Source of the DNA: Vibrio xiamenensis
GTDB lineage: Bacteria > Pseudomonadota > Gammaproteobacteria > Enterobacterales > Vibrionaceae
Length of the DNA stretch: 64,000 nucleotides
Assembly: GCF_900100015.1 (NCBI RefSeq)
Contig: NZ_FNDD01000001.1
Location: forward strand, 186,001 to 250,000
Direction of reading: 5' to 3'
Shown here: piece by piece, positions 48,779 to 58,005 of the stretch
How the letters are laid out: every line of letters starts with the position of its first letter
Numbering within the stretch: position 1 is the stretch's first letter
Program-made: the position numbers and the translations under genes
Notes under the pieces: generated by a model
Databases searched by the model: none
The model's input: the letters and a program-made list of their open reading frames with translations, nothing else
What the model was told of the DNA's origin: nothing

Positions 48779-50326
48779 TTAATAAGTAACACGCTCAGCG
48801 TCGCCTTCGACTTGCTGGGTAGCCTCTTGTTGTGGTGCTTGGCCAGTTTGACGTAAGTACTTATCTTCCCAGTATTTCGCGCCTTTGATGCCCAATTTAA
48901 CTGGGTTGAAGGTGTATTCGGTGACACCTTGCTTTTGTTGCTCTTCATAATCTTTAAGCGCAACAATGGCAGGCTTGGACATAAAGAACAGAATCAGAAT
49001 ACCCACGATATTGAGCCAAGCCATAAGGCCAACACCCACATCACCCATTGCCCACGCCAAGTTAGCGGTTTTGATGGTGCCGTAGAAGACTGCCGTGATA
49101 ATAACTAGCTTGAGTAAGAACGCTAGTCCGTTAACTTTTACCGTGCGGCGAATATAAGCAATGTTGGTTTCAGCAATGTAGTAGTACGCCAGAATGGTGG
49201 TGAAAGCGAAGAAGAACAGTGCGACTGCGATGAACAGCTTACCAACACCAGGTAGGGCACTTTCGATCGCCATTTGAGTGAACACAGGTCCGTTTGCGCC
49301 GATATTGGCTGCAAGGTTTTGGATGATAAAACCGTCTTCACCTTGCACGTTGTAGGAGCCAGTGATCAGAATCATAAATGCTGTTGCTGAACAAACTAGC
49401 AAGGTATCAATGTAGATCGAGAAAGATTGCACCAGACCTTGCTGTGCAGGGTGGTCAACGTTTGCTGCCGCTGCTGCGTGTGGTCCGGTACCTTGACCAG
49501 CTTCGTTGGAGTAAACCCCACGTTTTACGCCCCAACCAATTGCTGCGCCAAAGCCTGCCATTGGTGTGAATGCATCATCAATGATCATCGCGAAGATGCG
49601 TGGTAGTTCAGCGATGTTGAGCAGAATGATGATAAACGCGGTTACGATGTAGGCCAGCGCCATAAATGGCACCACAACTTGAGTAAAGTTGGCAATACGC
49701 TTCACGCCACCAAAGATGATGAACGCCAAAATGATCGAAATAACGGTGCCGGTGAAAATTTTCGCGAAACTAAAGGTGCCGATCGCCGTTGAAATCATTG
49801 CGCCAGAGCCAAAAGCCGCTTCTACTGCGTTACCGATACTGTTTGATTGTACGCCTGGTAGCAATACGCCACATGCGAAAATGGTCGCGATAGCAAAGAT
49901 CCACGCATACCATTTCTGGCCCATGGCTTTTTCTATGTAGTAGGCTGGACCGCCGCGAAATTCGCCTTTGTCTTCTTCTTTGTAGATCTGCGCTAGCGTT
50001 GATTCTGCATAAGCTGTTGCTGCGCCTAAAAACGCCACGGTCCACATCCAGAAAATAGCACCAGGGCCACCAAAACCGATGGCAGCAGCAACACCTGCGA
50101 TGTTACCTGTACCGACACGGCCTGACAGCGAGACGGCTAAGGCTTGAAATGATGAGATGCCCTTAGTTGAACTTTTTCCCGATAAAAGCAAGCGCCACAT
50201 TTCAAAGAAGTGACGAACTTGTACAAAACGAGTCATCATTGAATAGAATAGTCCGGCGCCAAGGCACAGATAAATCAGTGCTGGGCTCCAGATGATTCCG
50301 TTAAGAAAATCAACGAATGATTGCAT
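48779..50326 (-). CDS. sodium:alanine/glycine symporter, AGCS family
   Basis: 515 residues with about 10-11 membrane helices. AGCS signatures: FQALAVSLSGRVGTGNIAGVAAAIGFGGPGAIFWMW and the GGPAYYIEKAMG, VYSNEAGQGTGPHAAAAANVDHPAQQGLVQ blocks. It couples sodium entry to uptake of alanine or glycine across the inner membrane. The C-terminal tail is hydrophilic (about 465-515, Gln/Glu-rich). Single gene with a long AT-rich upstream region. The precise amino acid cannot be read from sequence. Confidence 0.94.
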   Translation of the reverse strand: MQSFVDFLNGIIWSPALIYLCLGAGLFYSMMTRFVQVRHFFEMWRLLLSGKSSTKGISSFQALAVSLSGRVGTGNIAGVAAAIGFGGPGAIFWMWTVAFLGAATAYAESTLAQIYKEEDKGEFRGGPAYYIEKAMGQKWYAWIFAIATIFACGVLLPGVQSNSIGNAVEAAFGSGAMISTAIGTFSFAKIFTGTVISIILAFIIFGGVKRIANFTQVVVPFMALAYIVTAFIIILLNIAELPRIFAMIIDDAFTPMAGFGAAIGWGVKRGVYSNEAGQGTGPHAAAAANVDHPAQQGLVQSFSIYIDTLLVCSATAFMILITGSYNVQGEDGFIIQNLAANIGANGPVFTQMAIESALPGVGKLFIAVALFFFAFTTILAYYYIAETNIAYIRRTVKVNGLAFLLKLVIITAVFYGTIKTANLAWAMGDVGVGLMAWLNIVGILILFFMSKPAIVALKDYEEQQKQGVTEYTFNPVKLGIKGAKYWEDKYLRQTGQAPQQEATQQVEGDAERVTY

Positions 50327-50681
50327 AAGTATATTCCCTGTTATTTTTGTATGTTGTGTTTGTTATTGCAGCGGAATATTACCCTTTTTGTAATGCTGTT
50401 GTTAATGGTTTTGTCTGTTTATCTACTCTCTCGTGATGAATGGCGCAAAATTCTTTATTTAAGCTTATGATTAGATGGTTTTATTAGTTAATGCTTATAT
50501 TTCTTTATTTAAATATAAATATTCGCTTTATAAGTGAATTAATGCAAATGCTCTGTATATAAAACGTTCAGTTTAACTGTTGGCTTTTGAGTGAAATTTC
50601 AGCGGATTCATCCTAAAAGAGCATGAGCGTTTTAGGCCGAACGGATAGTGAGGGAAATGGCTTGAAAGGCGGAAAATAAAA
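50327..50681. other. 355-bp intergenic region, no gene seen
   Basis: AT-rich promoter region of the AGCS gene. A 12-bp word TTCTTTATTTAA is repeated exactly 50 bp apart (50451-50462 and 50501-50512). No ORF with a ribosome site was found. Confidence 0.6.
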
Positions 50682-50703
50682 AGGCCAGCGTGTTGGCTGG
50701 CCT
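50677..50703 (-). terminator. Rho-independent terminator after the AI-2E family gene
   Basis: GGCCAGC (50683-50689) pairs with GCTGGCC (50696-50702). On the minus strand it is followed by T5. Confidence 0.92.
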
Positions 50704-50729
50704 ATAGCGAATGAGTGGGATATTAAATA

Positions 50730-51851
50730 TCAGTCACTTGCTTCTTCTTCACTCACGATAGTGGCAAGTGCGGCTTTGGTTTCCGGAGCTTTGTTGAGCC
50801 AAAGAATAAACAGCTCATACCAAATCGAAAGAATGACCGCGCCTAAGAACAGGCCGATGATACCGGAAAACAGCATGCCACCAATCGCCCCGACCAAAAT
50901 GATTGGCATTGGAATATCGACGCCTCGTCCCATCAGCATAGGCTTAAGGAAGTTATCGGATAAGCCACCAATCAAAGACCAAATGACAAAAATCACCGTT
51001 GGTACAGTGTCTGCAGTGGAGTAAACATAAAACATGACCGGAGCGACAACGAGCAAAGCCGGCATTTGTGCGATACATAAAATCAGCACTAGCAAGGTGA
51101 GAATACCTGCGCCAGGGACGCCAAACACAAAGAACGATGTGCCAATGATCATCGATTGAATAAAGGCCACACCGATCACGCCAACCAGAACGCTACGAAT
51201 GGTTGCGGCAATCATTGTGGTCCACTCTTCGGCTTGTTCGCCCACCGTGCGTACCGCGACCACCTGTAGGGTTTGCGATACGGTGTCAGATTTCGCCATA
51301 AAGCCGCCGGAAATCATCAGAGCGATAATAAACATAGCAAAGCTTGCTGCCGCGCTACTTAAAATGGTGGCTAGGGTTCCAACCACAGTTTTAATTTCTG
51401 GCAAGAATTTGGTGATGGCGCGTTCCATGTTGGTCGCAAACAACTGCCACACTTCAAATAGCTTATTACCGATGAGCGGAATGTCCGCCACTTTTTGGGT
51501 TGGGCGCGGAATGGCGACATTTCCTTCTTGCAGAGCATCAGCGATATGCGTGACGCCATCATAGACTGACCCAGAGACGGTCAGGAATGGTGACATCAGA
51601 ATCAGTATCCCTAATAACACCACTAACCCAGCGGCTAATCCTCGTCGACCACCCAAACGTGGTTCAAGCCAGTTGGTGACGGGCAGTAACGCAATGGCAA
51701 TGATCGCGCCCCAAAGCACAGGGATAATAAACGGCTTGATGATGTCATAGGTGAACACCAGTAAGACAACCAATAGGCCGATACGTATGGCCGATTCGAC
51801 CATGTTGTTGACGAAAACTTTGTTTTGACGAAGTTCGGATTGCTTATCCAT
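50730..51851 (-). CDS. AI-2E family transporter (PerM/TqsA superfamily permease)
   Basis: 373 residues from ATG 51851, which has AAGGT upstream and overlaps the end of the preceding channel gene by 8 bp. About eight membrane helices: a pair at the N-terminus (about 18-52), a large soluble loop (about 80-170), and the conserved C-terminal core with FGVPGAGILTLLVLILCIAQMPAL, VIWSLIGGLSDNFLKPMLMGRG, PIILVGAIGGMLFSGIIGLFLGAVILSI. The family includes TqsA and sodium/proton antiporters, so the name AI-2E does not fix the substrate. Confidence 0.9.
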   Translation of the reverse strand: MDKQSELRQNKVFVNNMVESAIRIGLLVVLLVFTYDIIKPFIIPVLWGAIIAIALLPVTNWLEPRLGGRRGLAAGLVVLLGILILMSPFLTVSGSVYDGVTHIADALQEGNVAIPRPTQKVADIPLIGNKLFEVWQLFATNMERAITKFLPEIKTVVGTLATILSSAAASFAMFIIALMISGGFMAKSDTVSQTLQVVAVRTVGEQAEEWTTMIAATIRSVLVGVIGVAFIQSMIIGTSFFVFGVPGAGILTLLVLILCIAQMPALLVVAPVMFYVYSTADTVPTVIFVIWSLIGGLSDNFLKPMLMGRGVDIPMPIILVGAIGGMLFSGIIGLFLGAVILSIWYELFILWLNKAPETKAALATIVSEEEASD

Positions 51852-52518
51852 TTGTTTTACCTTGATGTTCAATATGAGTGCTGACTAAGCTCGACACCAC
51901 GATTGCCATGTAAAATACGCCAGTGATGGCTTCTAAATAGACAATCACTTGCGCTATCGGTGTTGTTGGCAAAATGTCGCCATAGCCGAGGGTGGTCAGA
52001 GTAATAAAGCTAAAATAGGCAGCGGCTGAAAAATTGGCGCTCCAAGATTGCTCCGGTATGCCAGAGAGGGCATGGGGCGAAAACTGCAGCAAAAACAGGT
52101 AAGCGAGTGCCCACATTAGCCCCAGCAGTAAAAATAACGCAACCGAACCGATGATCTGATTGGTGGTCACTTGGTTACTAAACAGTACTTGGCGAGCTAT
52201 TGCGCGAAACGTGCCGAGAAAAAATAGGAAGGTGAGGGGCAAAATCATGCTCTCGCTAAAACTTCGCGCGCCAAATGTTCCCAGCACAAATAACGCCAGC
52301 CAGATCACCAGCACAGATAGCAGCAATCGAAACCAGCGTTTGTCAAAACGTAGGCTAAATAAGCACACACTAAGAGTGATAGCGATAAAGGCCTTAAACA
52401 TGGTATCCAGCACGCCATCACTGAGCATCGGCATAATTGCGCTACTGATCAGCAACGCAGTCAGTGCCAGAGTCAAATAAATGAGGTTATTTTGCTGATT
52501 GATTTTGCTTAATACCAT
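51844..52518 (-). CDS. two-pore-helix type potassium channel protein
   Basis: 224 residues from ATG 52518; a TTG at 52557 in frame would give 237 but has no visible ribosome site. Four N-terminal membrane helices are followed by a helix-pore-helix unit with the selectivity filter TLTTLGYGDILP (TxGYGD) near the C-terminus. The pattern is a voltage-sensor-like or ancillary four-helix part plus a K+ pore, with no visible arginine-rich S4 and no cytoplasmic RCK domain. It overlaps the AI-2E family gene, suggesting coupled expression and possibly shared ion or osmotic function. Confidence 0.86.
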   Translation of the reverse strand: MVLSKINQQNNLIYLTLALTALLISSAIMPMLSDGVLDTMFKAFIAITLSVCLFSLRFDKRWFRLLLSVLVIWLALFVLGTFGARSFSESMILPLTFLFFLGTFRAIARQVLFSNQVTTNQIIGSVALFLLLGLMWALAYLFLLQFSPHALSGIPEQSWSANFSAAAYFSFITLTTLGYGDILPTTPIAQVIVYLEAITGVFYMAIVVSSLVSTHIEHQGKTNG

Positions 52519-52557
52519 GCTGACTACCAGTTGTGATAACTCGTTGTCGTTAAACAA

Positions 52558-52840
52558 GTCATTCGATTTCTGGCGAAAGATTCGCCACCAATTTTAGGGA
52601 CGAAAAATATAGGTTTTACCCCGCTTACAAGTGTTAGACCTGTGTAAAGATTGAACGCATTACAAAAGGCACGAATTAGTACCTAACCCTTGATAAATAT
52701 AGGCATTTAATCAAATAAGCAGGTTTTTATTGTCGAGTTTCTCAAAGCTAAAACAGTGCTCAAAGAGGGATGAAAAAAATGAGTGAGGAGAGGCGGGAAT
52801 AAGATTAGGACGAGTACTTTGTAAAGTTTGTGTTAGTCGA
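52558..52840. other. gene-free region between the channel gene and the small secreted protein
   Basis: No supported ORF in about 280 bp. It holds the promoter side of the K+ channel gene and the downstream flank of the secreted-protein terminator. Confidence 0.6.
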
Positions 52841-52878
52841 AAAATAAGACGGCCATTTGTGTACAAATAACCGCCTTG
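52841..52878 (-). terminator. possible terminator after the secreted-protein gene
   Basis: ATTTGT (52856-52861) and ACAAAT (52864-52869) with outer AAG.CGG / CCG.CTT pairing; T5 follows on the minus strand. The stem has internal mismatches. Confidence 0.5.
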
Positions 52879-52943
52879 TTAGTGATCTTGCGTTGAGAAA
52901 TTCACATCCATTTGAATTTTAATCCTTAAAATACTTCATGTGT

Positions 52944-53261
52944 TTATCGGTCAACAGTAACCAAGGTTGATTCTGATACGCTTTCGCCGTTGTCGTCGAT
53001 CACAGTCAACGTCACTTTACGTGGCGAAAGCACGTCAGGGCGCAAGTAAACGCTACCGTTGTCAGAGGTCATGTTTTGGTCTGCATCAATACCAGAAATC
53101 TCGACAGGGTAGTTAGCTAAAGGCTCACCAGCTTTTGTTACGCGAAAAACAGTTGATGGACCGTTGTGCTCAGCTTTGACTTGAATGTCTGATGCTAGTG
53201 CACCAGCAGCGAAAGTAGTTGATAGAACAGCAGTAAAAATAGCAGTGGCTAATTTAGTCAT
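52944..53261 (-). CDS. small secreted protein of unknown function
   Basis: 105 residues. A clear Sec signal peptide (about 1-23, ending AAGALA) precedes an 80-residue mature domain that looks like a single beta-sandwich (FRVTKAGEPLANYPVEISGID, GSVYLRPDVLSPRKVTLTVIDDNGESVSESTLVTV), similar in style to carboxypeptidase-regulatory or Ig-like periplasmic domains. I do not recognise a family. No cysteines and no lipobox, so it is likely soluble periplasmic or exported. A CRP-like site lies upstream and a terminator-like hairpin downstream. Confidence 0.82.
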   Translation of the reverse strand: MTKLATAIFTAVLSTTFAAGALASDIQVKAEHNGPSTVFRVTKAGEPLANYPVEISGIDADQNMTSDNGSVYLRPDVLSPRKVTLTVIDDNGESVSESTLVTVDR

Positions 53262-53317
53262 GGTAATACCTCAATTTGTCATTATTTAAGTGTGTCGCAC
53301 CTCAGTGCTTACGGACA

Positions 53318-53339
53318 ATATTAGAGATAGATCACATTT
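53318..53339 (-). promoter_or_regulatory. CRP-like site upstream of the secreted-protein gene
   Basis: The 22-mer has 17 of 22 matches to the CRP consensus, with the half AGATCACATTT perfect and the other half poor. It lies 57-78 bp before the ATG at 53261. Confidence 0.45.
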
Positions 53340-54041
53340 CAATCCATATCAAAATTTGATGGATCTTGTTGGAAAAAATTGAAGTTTATTATTTTTAGAA
53401 AATAAGTTGAATGCTTCTAATGACTTAGCTCAATCGGCCTGATGTGTATCCAAATATTTCTTTTGAATATTTTATGTTTTTTGGATGTTTATTGCTGATT
53501 TCAATAACTATTTTGGTGGTATTTTCTGGTTTTTGTGTAATCAAAAGGATTATTAAAAGTTTAGTTTTTGGGTGGTGTGCTGGTTTTTTAATCGTTCTTT
53601 AGTGGGAGTTATACCATTTGACGTTCTGTTAGAGGCGATTTATACACTAGGAAAAAGTGCTTTGCCATGTGGTTTATTGCTTCTGTTTCCTGCCGATCTA
53701 TCTCTTATCCTACTGGATTGTTTCGGCTGGCTAGCTCTGCTCGCTATCCGTTTTACTTGTCGTGAACAAATGCTAAGCAGTTGAAGTGTTTTTTCTCGTA
53801 ACCTGTCGCACATCATGGCAATGGTGTTGCAATTAAGTCTCAATACCCGACTTGGTTGTTTGTGTCGCTTAAATTCCCACCCGTAGCGTGGGTAATCAAA
53901 GATGATTTATAGAATTCCTAAGGGTTTGGCGTTATTTAATAACGCTGTTCTGGGTGATAAAAACACCAATAAGCGATGGTTGCTTTAGTTTTATTGGCTT
54001 TTCATCAACGCAATAATCAGTAGAATAGCCAATCTTGAATT
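53340..54041. other. 700-bp gene-poor region before the fhu operon
   Basis: No convincing gene. A 70-codon plus-strand frame (53572-53784) lacks a ribosome site and recognisable motif. A hairpin CCCAC..GTGGG lies near 53877-53893, and a perfect 17-bp palindrome, GCGTTATTTAATAACGC, at 53929-53945. Confidence 0.55.
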
Positions 54042-54060
54042 GGAAATGATAATTAAAATG
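54042..54060 (+). promoter_or_regulatory. Fur-box candidate before fhuC
   Basis: GGAAATGATAATTAAAATG matches the 19-bp Fur consensus GATAATGATAATCATTATC at 13 positions. It lies 40 bp before fhuC. Confidence 0.58.
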
Positions 54061-54100
54061 GTTCTCAACTCAGAGTTGGAAGAGCCAAAGGGGGCAGTGC

Positions 54101-54883
54101 ATGTTTGAGTTATCCGCAATCAAAATGGTTCGTGGCCAACGAACTATTTTGGACATTGATCAGCTTTCGATTCCAACGGATCAGCTCACTGTAGTGCTCG
54201 GCCATAACGGTTCAGGAAAATCTACTTTGATGAGCCTCATCTCGGGCCAGCAAGCCCCCGATCAAGGCGGTATTGAGCTCAATCAGCAAAATATCAGCCA
54301 CTACAATGCAAAAACTCTGGCTAAACAAGTGGCTTTCTTACCGCAAAAATTGCCAGCCAGTGCGGGGCTAACGGTACGTGAATTAGTACGTTTAGGCCGT
54401 TTTCCTTGGCGCGGCGCGCTTGGGCGTTGGCGCAAAGAAGATGCTGAGGTGATTGAAAATGCAATGGCGAAGACTGGGGTCAGCGATTTTGCCGATACGC
54501 TAGTCGATGAGCTTTCTGGTGGTGAACGTCAACGTGCTTGGGTTGCCATGTTATTGGCTCAAGAGTCTCCGGTATTGATTTTAGATGAACCGACATCAGC
54601 GCTCGACATTCAGCACCAATATCAGTTGATGGCATTGCTTGAAGAGCTCAACAAACAGCAAGGCTGTGGCGTGATAGTGATTTTGCACGACCTCAATCTA
54701 TCACTGCGCTACGCCACCCATATCGTCGCGCTTAAGCAAGGTAAAGTGGCTTTCTCTGGTCCGGCTTGTGAGCAAATGGACGAACAAAAACTGTCAAGTC
54801 TGTATCAGACTCCAATCAAATTAATTGACCATCCAGATTCTTCAAATTCATCCAACAACAAGGTAGCGGTTGTATGCGCATAA
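54101..54883 (+). CDS. fhuC: iron-siderophore ABC transporter ATP-binding protein FhuC
   Basis: 260 residues from an ATG with AGGGGG ribosome site. Walker A GHNGSGKST at 34-42, LPQKLPASAGLTVRELVRLGRFPW (FhuC-type Q-loop region), signature LSGGERQRAWVAMLLAQ, Walker [13 protein letters not shown] and H-loop VILHDLNLSLRYATH. It energises hydroxamate-type siderophore uptake through FhuB. fhuD starts 10 bp before its stop. Confidence 0.93.
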   Translation: MFELSAIKMVRGQRTILDIDQLSIPTDQLTVVLGHNGSGKSTLMSLISGQQAPDQGGIELNQQNISHYNAKTLAKQVAFLPQKLPASAGLTVRELVRLGRFPWRGALGRWRKEDAEVIENAMAKTGVSDFADTLVDELSGGERQRAWVAMLLAQESPVLILDEPTSALDIQHQYQLMALLEELNKQQGCGVIVILHDLNLSLRYATHIVALKQGKVAFSGPACEQMDEQKLSSLYQTPIKLIDHPDSSNSSNNKVAVVCA

Positions 54884-55806
54884 CAGTCAAGTTTTTAGGA
54901 AAAGCCGTCACTAGCCTTGTCTTGGCGTTTTGTTGGGTTCTATCTGCTCAGGCTGATGGTTTTAAAGTGGTTGATTCTCTTGGCGAGCAGATGTTGCCCG
55001 CGATGCCGACTCGCCCTGCGGTTCTGGATTGGGATTTATTTGAGCAAGTGGTCGAATTAGGGGTAACCCCTGTTGCTGGTACCGATATGGACTCATATCA
55101 AGATTGGGTGGTGAAACCGGCAATTCCAGCAGCCACGCAACCAGTCGGTACTCGCGGTGAGCCGAATTTAGAAAAGATTGCCGCGCTTAAGCCCGATGTA
55201 ATTTTGGTGACCAAATCTCAGCAAGATTTGATTCCACGTCTGAAACAAATCGCCCCGGTACTGTTTTATACCAACTTCAGTGCCAAAGATGACGAAGCCG
55301 AAGTTGCGATACAGCAGTTTAAGCAACTAGCACAAGTCTTTGGTAAACAGGCCGTTGCAGAGCAAAAATTATCTGCGTTGGATAAGCGCTTTGACGAACT
55401 TAAAGCTCAGCTGCAGGATAAGTTTGGTCAAACCATGCCGAAGACACTAGTGATGCGATTTGCCAATACCACCTCGACCTTCATCTATACCGACAAATCG
55501 ATGGCTGACTATGTGATTCAGCGTTTAGGGTTAACGCCTGCGATGCCATTGCCTGCCAGTAAGTGGGGGATTGTGCAAAAGCCGATCTCAGATCTGAAAA
55601 ATGTTGATGGCTACGTGCTGTACATTTTGCCATTTAACGAAGAGAAAAAGCTGCAAAAATCAGTGTTGTGGCGCGCAATGCCTTTTGTGCGCATGCATAA
55701 AGTGAATTCGGTTGAATCGGTTTGGAGTTATGGCGGCGCCATGTCACTGCAATATACCGCAGAGGCGATTACCAAAGCTTTGCTTGAGGTGGCGCCGAAC
55801 TCATGA
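54874..55806 (+). CDS. fhuD: siderophore periplasmic binding protein FhuD
   Basis: 310 residues. Signal peptide about 1-27 (ending SAQA), then the TroA/BtuF-type fold linked by a long helix: PTRPAVLDWDLFEQVVELGVTPVAGTDMDSYQDW, RGEPNLEKIAALKPDVILVTKSQQDLIPRLKQIAPVLFYT, VESVWSYGGAMSLQYTAEAIT. It delivers ferric hydroxamates to FhuB. Overlaps fhuC and fhuB. Confidence 0.92.
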   Translation: MRITVKFLGKAVTSLVLAFCWVLSAQADGFKVVDSLGEQMLPAMPTRPAVLDWDLFEQVVELGVTPVAGTDMDSYQDWVVKPAIPAATQPVGTRGEPNLEKIAALKPDVILVTKSQQDLIPRLKQIAPVLFYTNFSAKDDEAEVAIQQFKQLAQVFGKQAVAEQKLSALDKRFDELKAQLQDKFGQTMPKTLVMRFANTTSTFIYTDKSMADYVIQRLGLTPAMPLPASKWGIVQKPISDLKNVDGYVLYILPFNEEKKLQKSVLWRAMPFVRMHKVNSVESVWSYGGAMSLQYTAEAITKALLEVAPNS

Positions 55807-57791
55807 GTTGGAAAACCTTAGCGACGGCTGTCGGGGTGATGCTGCTTGCCGCGATCGCCAGCTTGCAATTGAATCAACCTCTAGCGCTAAGTTCCCAGTG
55901 GCATTTAGCGCTTAGCCCAGAGGCCGCGCAATCATTTGATGATTTTAATTTTGCTTATGCGCAGCTGCCTCGAGTGGTGATTACCCTTGTTGTCGGCGCC
56001 ATTCTTGGCGTGGTCGGCAGCTTAATGCAGCAACTCACGCAAAACTCTCTCACTTCACCATTAACCATGGGCACCTCTTCAGGGGCTTGGTTGGCGCTGA
56101 TTATCGTCAGCATCTGGTGGCCCGAGGCAATTACCGATTACAGCGCGATGGCGGCAATGTCCGGTTCTTTACTGGCATTTGCATTGATTTTATTGATCAC
56201 CGGACTCAATAACATGACTGGCCTGCCAATGGTGATTTCTGGCATGGTGGTGAATATTTTGCTCGGAGCGATCGCGGGCGCAGTCGTATTACTGCATCAA
56301 GATTACGCGCAGAACATTTTTATGTGGGGCGCGGGAGACTTGGCACAAAACGGGTGGGAAACCATTCAATGGCTTGTGCCACGATTGGCGCCCTTGGTAT
56401 TACTGCTGACATTCGCGCCGCGAGTATTGACCTTACTGCGTTTGGGCCATGATGGCGCGCAGGCGCGCGGTCTGTCGGTGGTTCCAGCATTTTTCGCTTT
56501 AATGGTGGTGGGGATCTGGCTGGTTTCGGCATCGATCACCGCTGTTGGGTTGATCGGATTTATTGGCTTACTAACGCCAAATATTGTGCGCTCTTTGGGC
56601 ACCAGAACGCCACGCTTAGAGCTTATCGCCAGTTTGATCTTTGGCGCTTTGCTGCTTTTGGTGACCGATATTTTGGCTCAGTTACTTACCTTATGGGCTG
56701 GGCAGATAGTGCCAAGTGGTGTAACCGCCGCTGCGATTGGCGCGCCTGCGCTTATTTGGTTTAGTCGCCGCCAACTAAAAGCCCAAGACGGTATTGCGGT
56801 GGCGTTGCCAGGTTCGCGTTTTAGCGTTAGCCCAGTCATGGGCAGTAGCTTAGTGCTGCTGTTGCTGGTGGGGATTGGCGTCTATTTCTGCTTTCAACCA
56901 AGCGATAACAGCTGGCAGTGGGCATGGCCAAATGAATATCAGTGGTTGCTGCGTTGGCCGCGCGCTGTCACTGCGCTGTTTACCGGAATTGGTCTTGCGC
57001 TCGCAGGAACCATTTTACAGCGTTTGATTTATAACCCGCTGGCGAGTCCGGATATTCTTGGTGTCTCTTCTGGTGCCACTTTTGCACTAGTATTTGCCAG
57101 CATTTTCTTTGGTCAGTCTCTGGTCGCCAGTCAGTGGGGCGCCGCATTCGTTGGCAGTATGGCGGTTCTCGTTGTCTTGATTTTACTGGGTAGAAAGCAG
57201 CAGTTTGCGCCATCGAGCGTCATTTTGACCGGCATTGCAGTCAGTGCTTTGTTGCAATCTTTTGTTCAGTTTTGCCTGTCTAAAGGTTCACAAGACAGTT
57301 ATACCATTTTGCAGTGGTTGGCGGGGTCTACCTATCGCGTGACTGGCTCACAAGCTTTACTACTTTGCGCGTTAGTGGTGGTGATGTTTGGTTTGAGTTT
57401 GACCGCATCGCGAGCACTGACACTGCTGTCGATTAGCCGACCGTTTGCCAAAGCACGTGGTTTAAATACTTCGCTGATGTCGCTATTGCTGCTCGGTTTG
57501 GTCGCCATGCTGTGCGCTGTCGTCACCGCAACGATGGGGCCGGTGTCTTTTGTGGGATTAGTCGCGCCGCATTTAGCTCGCATGCTGGGCGCGCAGCAAA
57601 CCAAGCAGCAGCTTATTCTAGGCAGTTTAATTGGTGGGGCGACCATGCTGTGGGCCGATTGGCTTGGCCAAGTATTGCTGTATCCAAACCAAGTTGCCGC
57701 CGGCACCTTAGTGGCGATTATCGGTGCGCTGTATTTTCTTGGCTTACTGATTTTTAATCGTATAACGTCGCGTGTGTCTTACGCTCAATAA
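55803..57791 (+). CDS. fhuB: siderophore ABC permease FhuB (fused two-domain)
   Basis: 662 residues, like E. coli FhuB (660). Two tandem FecCD/BtuC-type domains (about 1-330 and 345-660) with about 20 helices; each carries the conserved permease loops (QQLTQNSLTSPLTMGTSSGAW / QRLIYNPLASPDILGVSSGAT, then GLIGFIGLLTPNIVRSLG / GPVSFVGLVAPHLARMLG). ATGA overlap with fhuD. The fused form is characteristic of FhuB and supports a hydroxamate route. Confidence 0.94.
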   Translation: MSWKTLATAVGVMLLAAIASLQLNQPLALSSQWHLALSPEAAQSFDDFNFAYAQLPRVVITLVVGAILGVVGSLMQQLTQNSLTSPLTMGTSSGAWLALIIVSIWWPEAITDYSAMAAMSGSLLAFALILLITGLNNMTGLPMVISGMVVNILLGAIAGAVVLLHQDYAQNIFMWGAGDLAQNGWETIQWLVPRLAPLVLLLTFAPRVLTLLRLGHDGAQARGLSVVPAFFALMVVGIWLVSASITAVGLIGFIGLLTPNIVRSLGTRTPRLELIASLIFGALLLLVTDILAQLLTLWAGQIVPSGVTAAAIGAPALIWFSRRQLKAQDGIAVALPGSRFSVSPVMGSSLVLLLLVGIGVYFCFQPSDNSWQWAWPNEYQWLLRWPRAVTALFTGIGLALAGTILQRLIYNPLASPDILGVSSGATFALVFASIFFGQSLVASQWGAAFVGSMAVLVVLILLGRKQQFAPSSVILTGIAVSALLQSFVQFCLSKGSQDSYTILQWLAGSTYRVTGSQALLLCALVVVMFGLSLTASRALTLLSISRPFAKARGLNTSLMSLLLLGLVAMLCAVVTATMGPVSFVGLVAPHLARMLGAQQTKQQLILGSLIGGATMLWADWLGQVLLYPNQVAAGTLVAIIGALYFLGLLIFNRITSRVSYAQ

Positions 57792-57924
57792 GCGTCATTT
57801 TGATATCTAAACGGGTGTAAAAGCTCGTTTAGATTGTTTTATATTTTGTTTTTATTCTATGTAAACAATTAATTAGTTGTCTTAATTTGTTGATTTACGG
57901 TCAATACTCCACTTGTTTATTATT

Positions 57925-57943
57925 GAAAATCGTTATCATTAGC
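57925..57943 (+). promoter_or_regulatory. Fur-box candidate before the TonB-dependent receptor
   Basis: GAAAATCGTTATCATTAGC matches 14 of 19 Fur-consensus positions. It lies 62 bp before the receptor ATG. Confidence 0.68.
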
Positions 57944-58005
57944 AATATCATTCCTGCCATAAAAAATAATTATTGATTAATTTATCGTTTATAGCAGGGG
58001 TTTAT

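Noticed and set aside
51100..51850. Idea that the AI-2E family gene is a quorum-sensing exporter of this Vibrio
   Set aside because: Family name only; the superfamily also contains ion antiporters, and there is no quorum-sensing gene nearby.
53572..53784. 70-codon plus-strand frame in the gap before fhuC
   Set aside because: No ribosome site, no recognised motif, biased toward hydrophobic codons expected from T-rich DNA.
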